Origin: Bordetella parapertussis
GTDB lineage: Bacteria; Pseudomonadota; Gammaproteobacteria; Burkholderiales; Burkholderiaceae_C
DNA length: 38,338 bases
Direction of reading: 5' to 3'
NCBI GenBank assembly: GCA_945878355.1
Contig: CAMCTC010000041.1
Location: 1 to 38,338 of the forward strand
The translations under genes and the position numbers were made by a program. This document shows positions 13,963-21,650 of this stretch, piece after piece. The notes beneath the pieces are model-generated. The model worked only from the letters and a program-made list of their open reading frames with translations. It did not search any database and was not told the origin of the DNA. The stretch's first letter is position 1. Each line of letters starts with the position of its first letter.

Positions 13963-16277
13963 GCGAAACCCCCGCAAGCCCCATCAAGGCCCGCCGCAAG
14001 ACTGTTTCCACCGAAACCGCCACGATCTCGGCGGCCGCCCAGAAGCGGCGCCTGCGCGAGGTCGAGCTGCTGCTCGATGTGTCGCGCAGGATGTCGGTCA
14101 CCGATTCACTCGACGACGTGCTGGGCACGCTGCTGGACGCATGCACTTCGGAGCTCAAGGTCGAGCGGGGCACGATCTTTCTCAACGACCCGGAGACCAA
14201 CGAGCTTTACTCACGGGTCGCACAGGGCTCTTTCCGGCGTGAGATCCGAATCTTCAACACCACTGGCGTGGCCGGGCATGTGTTCAGCACAGGTCAGGGC
14301 GCGATCGTCCATGACGCCTATGCGGACCCGCGCTTCAACCGCAGCGTGGACGAGCGCACCGGGTTCGTCACCAAGAACATCTTGTGCGTGCCGATCAGAA
14401 CCGCCAAGGGCCTGGTGGTCGGGGTGGTGCAGTTGCTCAACAAAAAGGACGGCAAGTTCACATCCACCGACCAGTCGATGCTCGAGCAGATGGCGGCGCA
14501 GGGCTCGGTGGCCTTGCAAAGCGCGCAGGTGATCGAGCGGGTGGATCGGGTGCGCAAGCAAGAGCTCGAGTTCGTCAACATCGTCTCGGAGATGACCTCC
14601 GACATCAAGCTCGGGTCCTTGCTTCAGAAGGTGATGGGCGAGGCCACGCGCATGCTCAACGCCGAGCGCTCGACGCTGTTCCTCAACGATGAGAAGTCCA
14701 AGGAACTGTGGTCTGAAGTCGGCCAGGGGCTGGCCTCGATGCAGATCCGGCTGCCCAACCACCTTGGCATCGCCGGCGCGGTGTTCCAGTCGGGCAAGAC
14801 CATCAACATCCCCTACGCCTACGCCGATCTGCGTTTCAACCCGGCTTTCGACAAGAAAACCAACTACTTCACCCGCTCGATCCTGTGCGTGCCGGTCATC
14901 AACAAGCAGGGCAAGACGATAGGCGTGACCCAGGTGCTGAACAAGCACGGTGGGCCGTTCTCGCATGAGGACGAGGCGAGGCTGCGCGCGTTCACCGCGC
15001 AGGTGTCGATTGCGCTCGAGAACGCCAAGCTTTTCGCCGACGTGCAGTCGATGAAGAACTACAACGAGGCGATGCTGGAGTCGATGTCCAACGGATTGAT
15101 CACGCTCGATGCCCAGGAGCGTGTGGCCACCTGCAATGCGGCCGGTTTACGCATCCTTCAGACAACAGCCAAGGACATCGTGAACGTCGCGGTGGCCGAT
15201 TTCTTCGGCGAGCAAAACAGCTGGGTGCTCGACAAGCTCAAACTCGTCGCCGATACCGGTGAACAGCAGATCAGCGTTGACGCGCCGCTGAATATCGGCG
15301 ATGCCACGCTGTCGGTGAACTTCACCGTTCAGCCGCTGCTCAACGTCGACCAGCAACGCATCGGCTCGATGATCGTGCTCGAGGACATCAGCTCGGAGAA
15401 GCGGCTGAAGTCGACGATGTCGCGCTACATGGACCCCGGGATCGCGGACCGGTTGCTCGCGTCGGGCACCGACCTGCTCGGCGGGCAGGATGTCGAAGCG
15501 ACGGTGCTGTTCTCGGACATCCGCGGCTTCACGACGCTGACCGAGCAACTCGGGCCACAGGGGACGGTGGCGCTGCTGAACGAGTATTTCACGCTGATGG
15601 TCGATTGCCTGCAGAAGGAAGAGGGCATGCTCGACAAGTTCATCGGCGATGCGGTGATGGCCGCGTTCGGCATCCCGGTGCCCCATGACGATGACCCCGA
15701 CCGCGCGGTGCGCACGTCCATCGCCATGCTCACGACGCTGGAAAAGTGGAACAAGCAGCGCGCAGCCGAAGGCAAGCTGCCTGTCAACATCGGCATCGGC
15801 TTGAACACCGATCGGGTGGTGTCGGGCAACATCGGCTCACAAAAGCGGATGGACTTCACCATCATCGGCGACGGTGTGAACCTCGCGGCCAGGCTCGAGT
15901 CGGCTTGCAAGCAGTACGGCGCCAAGCTGCTGATCAGCGAGTTCACCTTCAGAAAACTCAAAGGCACATACCGGACGCGAGAGATCGACCTTGCGGTGGT
16001 GAAGGGCAAGACCAAGCCGGTGGCAGTGGTCGAGGTGCTCGACTTTCACACTGAAGAGACCTTCCCGCACATCGTCGAAGTGCTGGGACTGTTCAAGGAC
16101 GGATTGATAAAGTACCGCGCCCGCCGTTGGGCGGATGCGACGCGTCTGTTTCGCCAGGCGCTGGAACTCAACCCGAACGACACGCCCAGCCTGATGCACA
16201 TCGAGCGCAGCCAGTACCTGAGCGACAACCCACCGCCAGAGGACTGGGACGGTGCCTGGGTGCTGGAGAGCAAGTAG
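13959..16277 (+). CDS. adenylate cyclase with two GAF domains
   Basis: This is a class III nucleotide cyclase, 772 aa. Order: GAF1 (about 47-192), GAF2 (about 217-366), PAS-like domain (about 374-483), cyclase domain (about 510-690), and a short TPR-like helical tail (KYRARRWADATRLFRQALELN). The cyclase keeps both metal Asp residues (FSDIRGFT and IGDAVMAAF), Lys in LDKFIGD and Asp in MDFTIIGDG, which select adenine, and NLAAR for transition-state binding, so it should make cAMP. GAF2 has the full NKFDE motif of cyclic-nucleotide-binding GAFs (NK at 328-329, F334, DE 338-339). GAF1 has Gln172 for the last Glu. Domain order resembles cyanobacterial CyaB1, which cAMP activates. No membrane segment is present. 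Confidence 0.9.
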   Translation: MSETPASPIKARRKTVSTETATISAAAQKRRLREVELLLDVSRRMSVTDSLDDVLGTLLDACTSELKVERGTIFLNDPETNELYSRVAQGSFRREIRIFNTTGVAGHVFSTGQGAIVHDAYADPRFNRSVDERTGFVTKNILCVPIRTAKGLVVGVVQLLNKKDGKFTSTDQSMLEQMAAQGSVALQSAQVIERVDRVRKQELEFVNIVSEMTSDIKLGSLLQKVMGEATRMLNAERSTLFLNDEKSKELWSEVGQGLASMQIRLPNHLGIAGAVFQSGKTINIPYAYADLRFNPAFDKKTNYFTRSILCVPVINKQGKTIGVTQVLNKHGGPFSHEDEARLRAFTAQVSIALENAKLFADVQSMKNYNEAMLESMSNGLITLDAQERVATCNAAGLRILQTTAKDIVNVAVADFFGEQNSWVLDKLKLVADTGEQQISVDAPLNIGDATLSVNFTVQPLLNVDQQRIGSMIVLEDISSEKRLKSTMSRYMDPGIADRLLASGTDLLGGQDVEATVLFSDIRGFTTLTEQLGPQGTVALLNEYFTLMVDCLQKEEGMLDKFIGDAVMAAFGIPVPHDDDPDRAVRTSIAMLTTLEKWNKQRAAEGKLPVNIGIGLNTDRVVSGNIGSQKRMDFTIIGDGVNLAARLESACKQYGAKLLISEFTFRKLKGTYRTREIDLAVVKGKTKPVAVVEVLDFHTEETFPHIVEVLGLFKDGLIKYRARRWADATRLFRQALELNPNDTPSLMHIERSQYLSDNPPPEDWDGAWVLESK

Positions 16278-16300
16278 CCGCCATCCGCGGGGACTGGCCG

Positions 16301-17074
16301 TCAAATGGTGATGTGATAGCCGCCGTTGACCGCCAGGTGCTGGCCGGTGATGTAGCTCGCACCATCGGACAGCAGGAAACAAACCGTCTTGACCACCTCT
16401 TCAGGACTTGCCCAGCGTCCCATCGGGATCTGCGCCAGCATCCCGTCTCGGAACTTCTCGCCGCGAATCACCTCGGTCATCGGCGTCTCGACCACACCGA
16501 AGCAAACCGAGTTGGTTCGGATGTTGTACTGGCCCCATTCGCGCGCCGCGCTCATCGTGATGCCCAACATGCCGGACTTGGCTGCGGCGTAATTGATCTG
16601 GCCGATCGAGCCCTTGCGGCCGGCATCGGATGAGATGTTGACGATCGACCCACCGCTCTTGTCACCAGCTCTGGCGCGCTCAAGCATGTGGCGACCCACC
16701 GCCTGCAGCCAGTAAAAAGTGCCGGTGAGATGGACGTCGATCACCTGTTGCCAATGGTGGGCGGTCATCTTCTCGATCATCGCCGGTCGGATGATGCCGG
16801 CGTTGTTGACCAGGCCGTGCACTGCTCCGAAACGCTCCACAGCCTGCGCCACGGTTTGCGCGGCTAGTTCGACATCCACGACGCTGCCGACCACTGCGAG
16901 CACGCGCTCAGGCGGCAGCGGCGCCAGTGCCGCGTGCAAGGTCTCGGCGTTGAGGTCGATCGCGACGACGTTGGCACCCAGCGCGATGCCCAGTTCGGTG
17001 ATCGCCTTGCCGATGCCTTGGCCAGCGCCGGTGACGATCAGGGTTCGTCCGGCCAGTGAGACGATGGGGTCCAT
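16301..17074 (-). CDS. SDR-family NAD(P)-dependent dehydrogenase
   Basis: This is a classical short-chain dehydrogenase/reductase, 257 aa. The nucleotide-binding motif is TGAGQGIG (15-22), and an acidic Asp after the second strand (VAIDLNAE) favours NAD(H). NNAG follows, then the catalytic Ser in VNISSDAG and Tyr162-x3-Lys166 (YAAAK). The C-terminus SYITGQHLAVNGGYHI is typical of hydroxyacyl- or alcohol-oxidising members. It is convergent with the cyclase gene (24 bp between stops) and lies downstream of a GntR regulator on the same strand. Likely step: oxidation of a hydroxyacyl-CoA or secondary alcohol in the surrounding pathway. Substrate unknown. Confidence 0.9.
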   Translation of the reverse strand: MDPIVSLAGRTLIVTGAGQGIGKAITELGIALGANVVAIDLNAETLHAALAPLPPERVLAVVGSVVDVELAAQTVAQAVERFGAVHGLVNNAGIIRPAMIEKMTAHHWQQVIDVHLTGTFYWLQAVGRHMLERARAGDKSGGSIVNISSDAGRKGSIGQINYAAAKSGMLGITMSAAREWGQYNIRTNSVCFGVVETPMTEVIRGEKFRDGMLAQIPMGRWASPEEVVKTVCFLLSDGASYITGQHLAVNGGYHITI

Positions 17075-17182
17075 GCACAGTCCTTGTAGGTGATGTTGCG
17101 GGTGTTGGTTGTGGGCGGTGGTTGCGAGCGGTGGTTGCGAGCGCTATTGCCGGTCGCGTCGCGGCTAGCTGTAAATATTTTA

Positions 17183-17193
17183 TGGTTGAACCA
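17183..17193. promoter_or_regulatory. FadR-like operator, TGGTTGAACCA
   Basis: A perfect 5+1+5 palindrome about 110 bp upstream of the SDR start, matching the TGGTnnnACCA core known for operators of FCD/FadR-type GntR regulators. It lies between the GntR gene and the SDR gene and is a plausible site for either GntR protein encoded in the cluster. Confidence 0.5.
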
Positions 17194-17263
17194 ATGATAT
17201 TCCTGGCCCGACCCACGGTCAACCCAGACCAGACCTCAAGCGCCCGCTGTGCTCAGCTTGCGG

Positions 17264-18121
17264 TCACGGCTCTGTACCGCCAGCCAAGGGCTTGATGACC
17301 GGATTGCGGCGTTTGCGCGCTGGCAGGGTTGGCGGCACCGCGCCAGCCGAGGCGTCGACCCGCGACAGGTAGCTGCGCTGCAGCCGCTTCAAGCTGGTCT
17401 CCATCTCGGCCACAGCGGCCTCGACATGGCCTGCCTCCAGATGCTTCATGAAGCGGCGGCGCGACGGCAGCACAAAGGTGTTCTTGTAGTCGCCGATCTT
17501 GTGGATGAAGTACTTCAGCACATCGAGCACACCGTTCATCATGATCACCATGATCGGATTGCCGGTCATGCGCGCGAGGATGCGGTGGAAATCCAGGTGC
17601 TTCTCGGACCGCAGCGGGAAATCACCGCAGGCTGCGGCGGCCTCGGCTTCGGCGATGTTGGTGTTGAGGTCGGCGAGGTCTTGCGTCGTGGCACGGGCAC
17701 AGGCTTCGCGGACGATGATTGTCTCGAGCCAGATCCGGGCTTCGGTCAGTTGCGCCGGCGCGATCGACCCCAGGTGGTACATGTCGAGCAGGCCGGTGAC
17801 GATCGCCTGCCCGCTGCGCTCGCTGATGAAAGCGCCGCCGCTGGCGCCTTTCTGCAGCCGGATCAGCCCGGCGTGCTCTAGCGAACGCAAAGCCTCTCGC
17901 AAGGTATTGCGCGAGACACCGAACTGCTCGGACAGCGCGCGCTCAGACGGCAAGCGACTGCCGACCTTGAGCCTGCCCTCGATCAGCTCATTGCGGATTT
18001 GGGTGGCGATTTCCTCGAAAGCCCGCGCCGATCGGATCGGCTCGAACTTGGCCAGCGGCACAGCCGGGGCGATGACTGGTTGAGCGGTCGGGGCGGCCGC
18101 CTGGGACTTGGTGCTGGGCAA
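17264..18121 (-). CDS. FCD-type GntR transcriptional regulator
   Basis: This is a second FadR-subfamily regulator in the cluster, 285 aa. A 25-residue Ala/Pro-rich leader precedes the winged-helix domain (about 33-100: IATQIRNELIEGRLKVGSRLPS, RALSEQFGVSRNTLREALRS). The FCD domain (about 120-250) has DLNTNIAEAE, HLDFHRILARMTGN and ARRRFMKHLEA-like helices carrying the usual metal-binding His and Asp positions. It is co-oriented with the SDR downstream and with the two acyl-CoA dehydrogenases upstream, so it probably regulates this leftward group. The C-terminal tail is basic (LPARKRRNPVIKP). Effector unknown; an acyl-CoA or a carboxylic acid is likely from the neighbours. Confidence 0.9.
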   Translation of the reverse strand: MPSTKSQAAAPTAQPVIAPAVPLAKFEPIRSARAFEEIATQIRNELIEGRLKVGSRLPSERALSEQFGVSRNTLREALRSLEHAGLIRLQKGASGGAFISERSGQAIVTGLLDMYHLGSIAPAQLTEARIWLETIIVREACARATTQDLADLNTNIAEAEAAAACGDFPLRSEKHLDFHRILARMTGNPIMVIMMNGVLDVLKYFIHKIGDYKNTFVLPSRRRFMKHLEAGHVEAAVAEMETSLKRLQRSYLSRVDASAGAVPPTLPARKRRNPVIKPLAGGTEP

Positions 18122-18163
18122 GGGAGATCTCTCTTCGCGGTTCTGGCGCGCAGGGCTGCGACC

Positions 18164-18181
18164 CGGTCAATGATATGACCG
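18164..18181. promoter_or_regulatory. inverted repeat upstream of GntR gene
   Basis: CGGTCA-ATGATA-TGACCG is a perfect 6+6 inverted repeat about 43 bp upstream of the regulator start, in the 112-bp gap after the acyl-CoA dehydrogenase gene. It could be an autoregulatory operator. No T-tract follows, so a terminator is less likely. Confidence 0.45.
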
Positions 18182-18233
18182 ATGCAAGCTTGAAAACCCT
18201 CGATATCCAGCGCGGCTTGGCCGCCGACGCGCC

Positions 18234-19478
18234 TCAGCGTGCGCGCACCGGGATCTCGTTGAACGGCAGACCTCGGTCGGCCCGCATGTCCGCCGGCAGG
18301 CCCAGCACCCGCTCAGAGATGATGTTGCGCAGGATCTCGTCGGTACCGCCCTCGATGCGCGTGGCCGGCGAGCGCAGCAACATGGCCTGGAACCTGGCCG
18401 CCGCACTCGGCTGCGCGGCATCGACCAGCACGCCCGAAGCACCCTGCAGGTCGAGCGCGAACATCGCAATCTCCTGCAGCGTCTGACCGGCGACGAGCTT
18501 GCCGATCGAGTTCTCGGGGCCGGGGATCTGGCCCTTGGACAGCGCCGAGATACTGCGGTAGGCGGTGTATTTCAGGCCGCTGGTGCGAACCGCCCAGGTC
18601 GCGAGCCGGGAGCGAACCGCCGGGTCGTCGATCGCCAAGCCGTCGCCGGTGTCGAATTCGCAGCAGAAGTCCAGCAAATCGGGGAACCCGGTGGGCATGC
18701 CCGCGCCAATCGACATGCGCTCGTTCATCAGCGTGGTCAGCGACACGCGCCAGCCCTGGCCGACAGCGCCAAGGCGCTGGTGATCAGGCACCCGCAGGTC
18801 GGTGAAGAAAACCTCGTTGAAGCCCGATTGGCCGTTGACCTGCTTGATCGGCCTGACCTCGACGCCCGGGCTCTTCATGTCGAAGAAGAACATCGTCAAG
18901 CCGTCGTGCTTGACAACCGAGGGGTCGGTGCGCGTCAGGATCATCCCGTAGTCGGAGTAATGCGCGCCGCTGGTCCAGATCTTCTGGCCGTTGATCACCC
19001 ACTCGTCGCCCACCAGTTCGGCGCGTGTTCGCAGTCCGGCCAAGTCCGACCCAGCCACCGGCTCAGAGAAGAGCTGGCACCAGATCTCTTCGCCCGAAGC
19101 CAGTGGCGGCAAGTAGCGCCGCTTGTGCGGCTCTTGCGCATACGCCATCAAGGTCGGGCCGATCATGCCCTGGCCGATCAGGAAGATGGACGCCAGCTTG
19201 CCGTAGGCGCCCTCCTCTTGCTGCCAGATCACGCGCTCGATCGGGCTCGCGCCGCGGCCACCGCAATCCTCCGGCCAATGCAGACAGGCCCAGCCGGACT
19301 GCGCCTTCTTCTTCTGCCAGGCTTTGGATGCAGCGAGCACGTCGCCGCTGCGCAGCGCTGGTTGGCCGTAACCGGCGAGTTCGAGTTCGGCGTGCAACTC
19401 GGTGGGGGCGTTGGCAGCGATCCAAGCGCGCACTTCGGCGCGAAAGCTGGCTTCCTGGGGGGTGTCGTCAAAGTTCAT
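18234..19478 (-). CDS. acyl-CoA dehydrogenase, catalytic-type subunit
   Basis: This is an FAD-dependent acyl-CoA dehydrogenase, 414 aa, introducing the alpha-beta double bond into an acyl-CoA. It shows the N-terminal helical domain, the beta-domain with LFSEPVAGSDLAGLRTRA and WVINGQKIWTSGAHYSDYG (FAD and substrate contacts), and a C-terminal helical domain with LQEIAMFALDLQGASG. RIEGGTDEILRNII supplies the Glu at the usual catalytic-base position. It lies 12 bp downstream of a second acyl-CoA dehydrogenase gene that lacks this Glu. Such unlike pairs form alpha2-beta2 enzymes in actinobacterial steroid side-chain degradation (FadE28/FadE29 type). A heteromer here is inferred. Confidence 0.9.
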   Translation of the reverse strand: MNFDDTPQEASFRAEVRAWIAANAPTELHAELELAGYGQPALRSGDVLAASKAWQKKKAQSGWACLHWPEDCGGRGASPIERVIWQQEEGAYGKLASIFLIGQGMIGPTLMAYAQEPHKRRYLPPLASGEEIWCQLFSEPVAGSDLAGLRTRAELVGDEWVINGQKIWTSGAHYSDYGMILTRTDPSVVKHDGLTMFFFDMKSPGVEVRPIKQVNGQSGFNEVFFTDLRVPDHQRLGAVGQGWRVSLTTLMNERMSIGAGMPTGFPDLLDFCCEFDTGDGLAIDDPAVRSRLATWAVRTSGLKYTAYRSISALSKGQIPGPENSIGKLVAGQTLQEIAMFALDLQGASGVLVDAAQPSAAARFQAMLLRSPATRIEGGTDEILRNIISERVLGLPADMRADRGLPFNEIPVRAR

Positions 19479-19490
19479 TGTCGGATTCCG

Positions 19491-20624
19491 TCAGTTGCTC
19501 TTGGCTGCGCGGCGTGCACACAGTCGATCGACCAGCAAGTCTTCCCAGCGGCTCAAGCTGCCCAGCGTGAGCGCGAGCAGGTTGGACCGTCGGTAGTGAA
19601 GGTGGCAGTCAAACTCCCAGGTGAAGCCCATGCCGCCGTGGACCTGGATGTTGTTTCGCGCGCAATGCTGGTAGGCCTGCGTCGCGCTGACCCTGGCGCT
19701 GGCCGCGGCCTCTGGCAGCTCGCTCGCGCCGGTCGACAGCGCCCAGGCGCCGTAATAAGCGTTCGATCTGGCGAGCGTGGCCGAGACATACATGTCAGCG
19801 AGCATGTGCTTGATCGCCTGCAGCGACCCGATCGGTCGGCCAAAGGCGAAGCGCTGCTGGGCGTAGTCGCAAGCGGTCTCGAGCGCGCGATCGGCGCCGC
19901 CAACCTGCTCGAAAGCGATCAGCACCGCGGCGCGGTCGTACACATCGGCCAGGATCTGCCAGCCTGCGCCGGCCGCGCCCAAGGGCTCGCCAGCGGCTTG
20001 TGAGAAATCGATTCGCGCCTGGCTGCGGGTCGGGTCGATGCTGGGAACGGTCTCACGACGGACCCCCGACGCCTTCAAATCGACGATGTGCAGCGAGACC
20101 GTTGGCGTGCCGTCGCCCTCGTCGCGGACCGCAACGACCGCGAAATCGGCAATGTCGCCATCGGCGACAGGCTGCTTGGTGCCGGTGATCAGGCCGCGCA
20201 CCGACTTGGCGTTGAGGGAACCCGGCGTGACTTGGCCTGGGCGCTCGGCGAGCGCGAGCGTGCCGATCAACTCGCCGCTGGCCAGTCCGGGCAGGTAGCG
20301 GCGTTTCTGTTCCTCCGAGCCCGCTCGCAGCAGCAGTTCGGCAGCGATCGCGATCGACGAGGAGAACGGCACCGGGGCGATCGCGCGGCCAAGTTCCTCG
20401 GCGATGACGCAGAGCTCGAGGTAGCCCAAGCCCAGCCCGCCGTAGGCCTCGGGAATCGCTGCGCCCAGGTAGCCTTGCGCCGCCAGACCTTGCCAGAGCT
20501 TGGCGTCGTGCGCCTGCGGCCCGTCGAGCACCGCGCGAACGGCGCTGCGGTCGCAGTGATCGCCCAGAAAGCGCCGCGCCTGGTCCTTGAGCTGTCGCTG
20601 CTCTGGAGAAAAATCGAAATCCAT
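19491..20624 (-). CDS. acyl-CoA dehydrogenase, second subunit
   Basis: This is an acyl-CoA dehydrogenase homologue of 377 aa. The start used is the ATG at 20624 (MDFDFSPEQRQLKDQARRFL), preceded by AAAGGAA and matching the family's usual N-terminus, not the upstream start at 20663. It has AIPEAYGGLGLGYLELCVI, a divergent central domain in which the normal TEPxAGSD segment reads ALAERPGQVTPGSL, and the C-terminal IQVHGGMGFTWEFDCHLHYR. At the position of the catalytic Glu the sequence is HYRRSNLLAL, with no acidic residue, suggesting a structural or substrate-binding subunit. It is immediately upstream of the Glu-containing paralogue on the same strand, and divergent from an enoyl-CoA hydratase gene. 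Confidence 0.88.
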   Translation of the reverse strand: MDFDFSPEQRQLKDQARRFLGDHCDRSAVRAVLDGPQAHDAKLWQGLAAQGYLGAAIPEAYGGLGLGYLELCVIAEELGRAIAPVPFSSSIAIAAELLLRAGSEEQKRRYLPGLASGELIGTLALAERPGQVTPGSLNAKSVRGLITGTKQPVADGDIADFAVVAVRDEGDGTPTVSLHIVDLKASGVRRETVPSIDPTRSQARIDFSQAAGEPLGAAGAGWQILADVYDRAAVLIAFEQVGGADRALETACDYAQQRFAFGRPIGSLQAIKHMLADMYVSATLARSNAYYGAWALSTGASELPEAAASARVSATQAYQHCARNNIQVHGGMGFTWEFDCHLHYRRSNLLALTLGSLSRWEDLLVDRLCARRAAKSN

Positions 20625-20809
20625 GGGGTTCCTTTCGGCCGGGGCCGGGTTTGACGCGGTCATGCCAGCGGACCGCTCGTCGCGAGTTTGCGCCTGGCGA
20701 CCGCCGCAAAGCTATGCCTGGTCCATGTTGGCGCAGGACAAGGTCGGCGTGAATCGTCGCAATCGACGAATGCCGGCACTGGCGTGTGACTTGCCGCCAG
20801 CGGCGATCT

Positions 20810-20817
20810 GGTCGACC
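20810..20817. promoter_or_regulatory. GGTCGACC palindrome, possible GntR site
   Basis: An 8-bp perfect palindrome in CTGGTCGACCCC, resembling the core of FadR-type operators. It lies in the 260-bp divergent region between the acyl-CoA dehydrogenase and enoyl-CoA hydratase genes. A TACACT hexamer near 20852 could be the -10 element for the hydratase gene. Confidence 0.3.
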
Positions 20818-20884
20818 CCTTGGCGACAGCTGCGGTCGAACGCGCTTGCCTACACTGGGCGCTCACTTTGAACCGGGAGAACCC

Positions 20885-21640
20885 ATGTCGCAGCTGGTAC
20901 TGCGCGAGGACCGCGAAGGTCTCGCCATCCTGACCCTGAACCGCCCGGACAAGCTCAATGCGCTGACGGTGGCGATGTTCCAGCAACTGCGGGGCCATGT
21001 GCAGCAGATCGCCAACGAGACCGAGCGCATCGGCTTGGTGCTGGTGCGCGGCGCGGGCAAATGCTTCTCGGCAGGCCATGACCTGGCCGACATCGCGCAT
21101 GGCGAGCATCCGCCCAAGCCCAGTTTCCAGGCCGACACGATCGAGCTGCTGGCCGAGTTGCCGCAGCCTGTGATCACCGCCGTGCATGGCCACTGCTACA
21201 CCGGGGCGCTGGAGCTCGCGCTGGCCGGCGACATGATCGTCGCAGCCGAGTCTGCCAAGTTTGCCGACACCCACGCGCGCTGGGCTTTGACGCCAGTCTG
21301 GGGCATGAGCCAGCGCCTGCCGCGCCGCATCGGCATGGCCAAAGCGCAGGAGATGACGTACACCGCCCGCAGCTACAGCGGCGCCGAGGCACAAGCCATC
21401 GGGCTGGTGAACTGGTGCGTGCCCGATGCGTCGTTCGAGGCCGAACTCGGCAAGTTCACTGCGGCGATCCTGGCGAACTCCTGGTTCAGTCTGCGTGCGA
21501 ACAAGCGCCTGTACCGCGACACCGACGGCATGGCGCTGCGCGCCGGACTGTCGCACGAGATCCACCGCACCGAGGGTCGGGGCCCGGACATGGATGAGCG
21601 CATTGCCGGCTTCATGAACAAGACCAGCAAGCTGTCCTGA
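20885..21640 (+). CDS. enoyl-CoA hydratase/isomerase family protein
   Basis: This is a crotonase-fold protein, 251 aa from the ATG at 20885 (MSQLVLREDREG), with GGGAGA upstream. The first oxyanion segment is CFSAGHDLADI; the second is CYTGALELALAGDMIVA. The residues after it (FADTHARWALTPVWGMSQRLPRRIG) resemble the branch of the family in which hydratase Glu residues are replaced, as ARWALTPVWG has no Glu at the Glu164 position. It may therefore be an isomerase, a retro-aldolase-type or a thioesterase-like member, not a standard hydratase. It is followed after 10 bp by the acyl-CoA synthetase gene in the same operon. Confidence 0.87.
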   Translation: MSQLVLREDREGLAILTLNRPDKLNALTVAMFQQLRGHVQQIANETERIGLVLVRGAGKCFSAGHDLADIAHGEHPPKPSFQADTIELLAELPQPVITAVHGHCYTGALELALAGDMIVAAESAKFADTHARWALTPVWGMSQRLPRRIGMAKAQEMTYTARSYSGAEAQAIGLVNWCVPDASFEAELGKFTAAILANSWFSLRANKRLYRDTDGMALRAGLSHEIHRTEGRGPDMDERIAGFMNKTSKLS

Positions 21641-21650
21641 ACCGGGGTCG

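Noticed and set aside
17095..17150. A short tandem GGTGGTTGCGAGC repeat between the SDR and GntR genes
   Set aside because: Only two imperfect copies; not enough to call a regulatory array.
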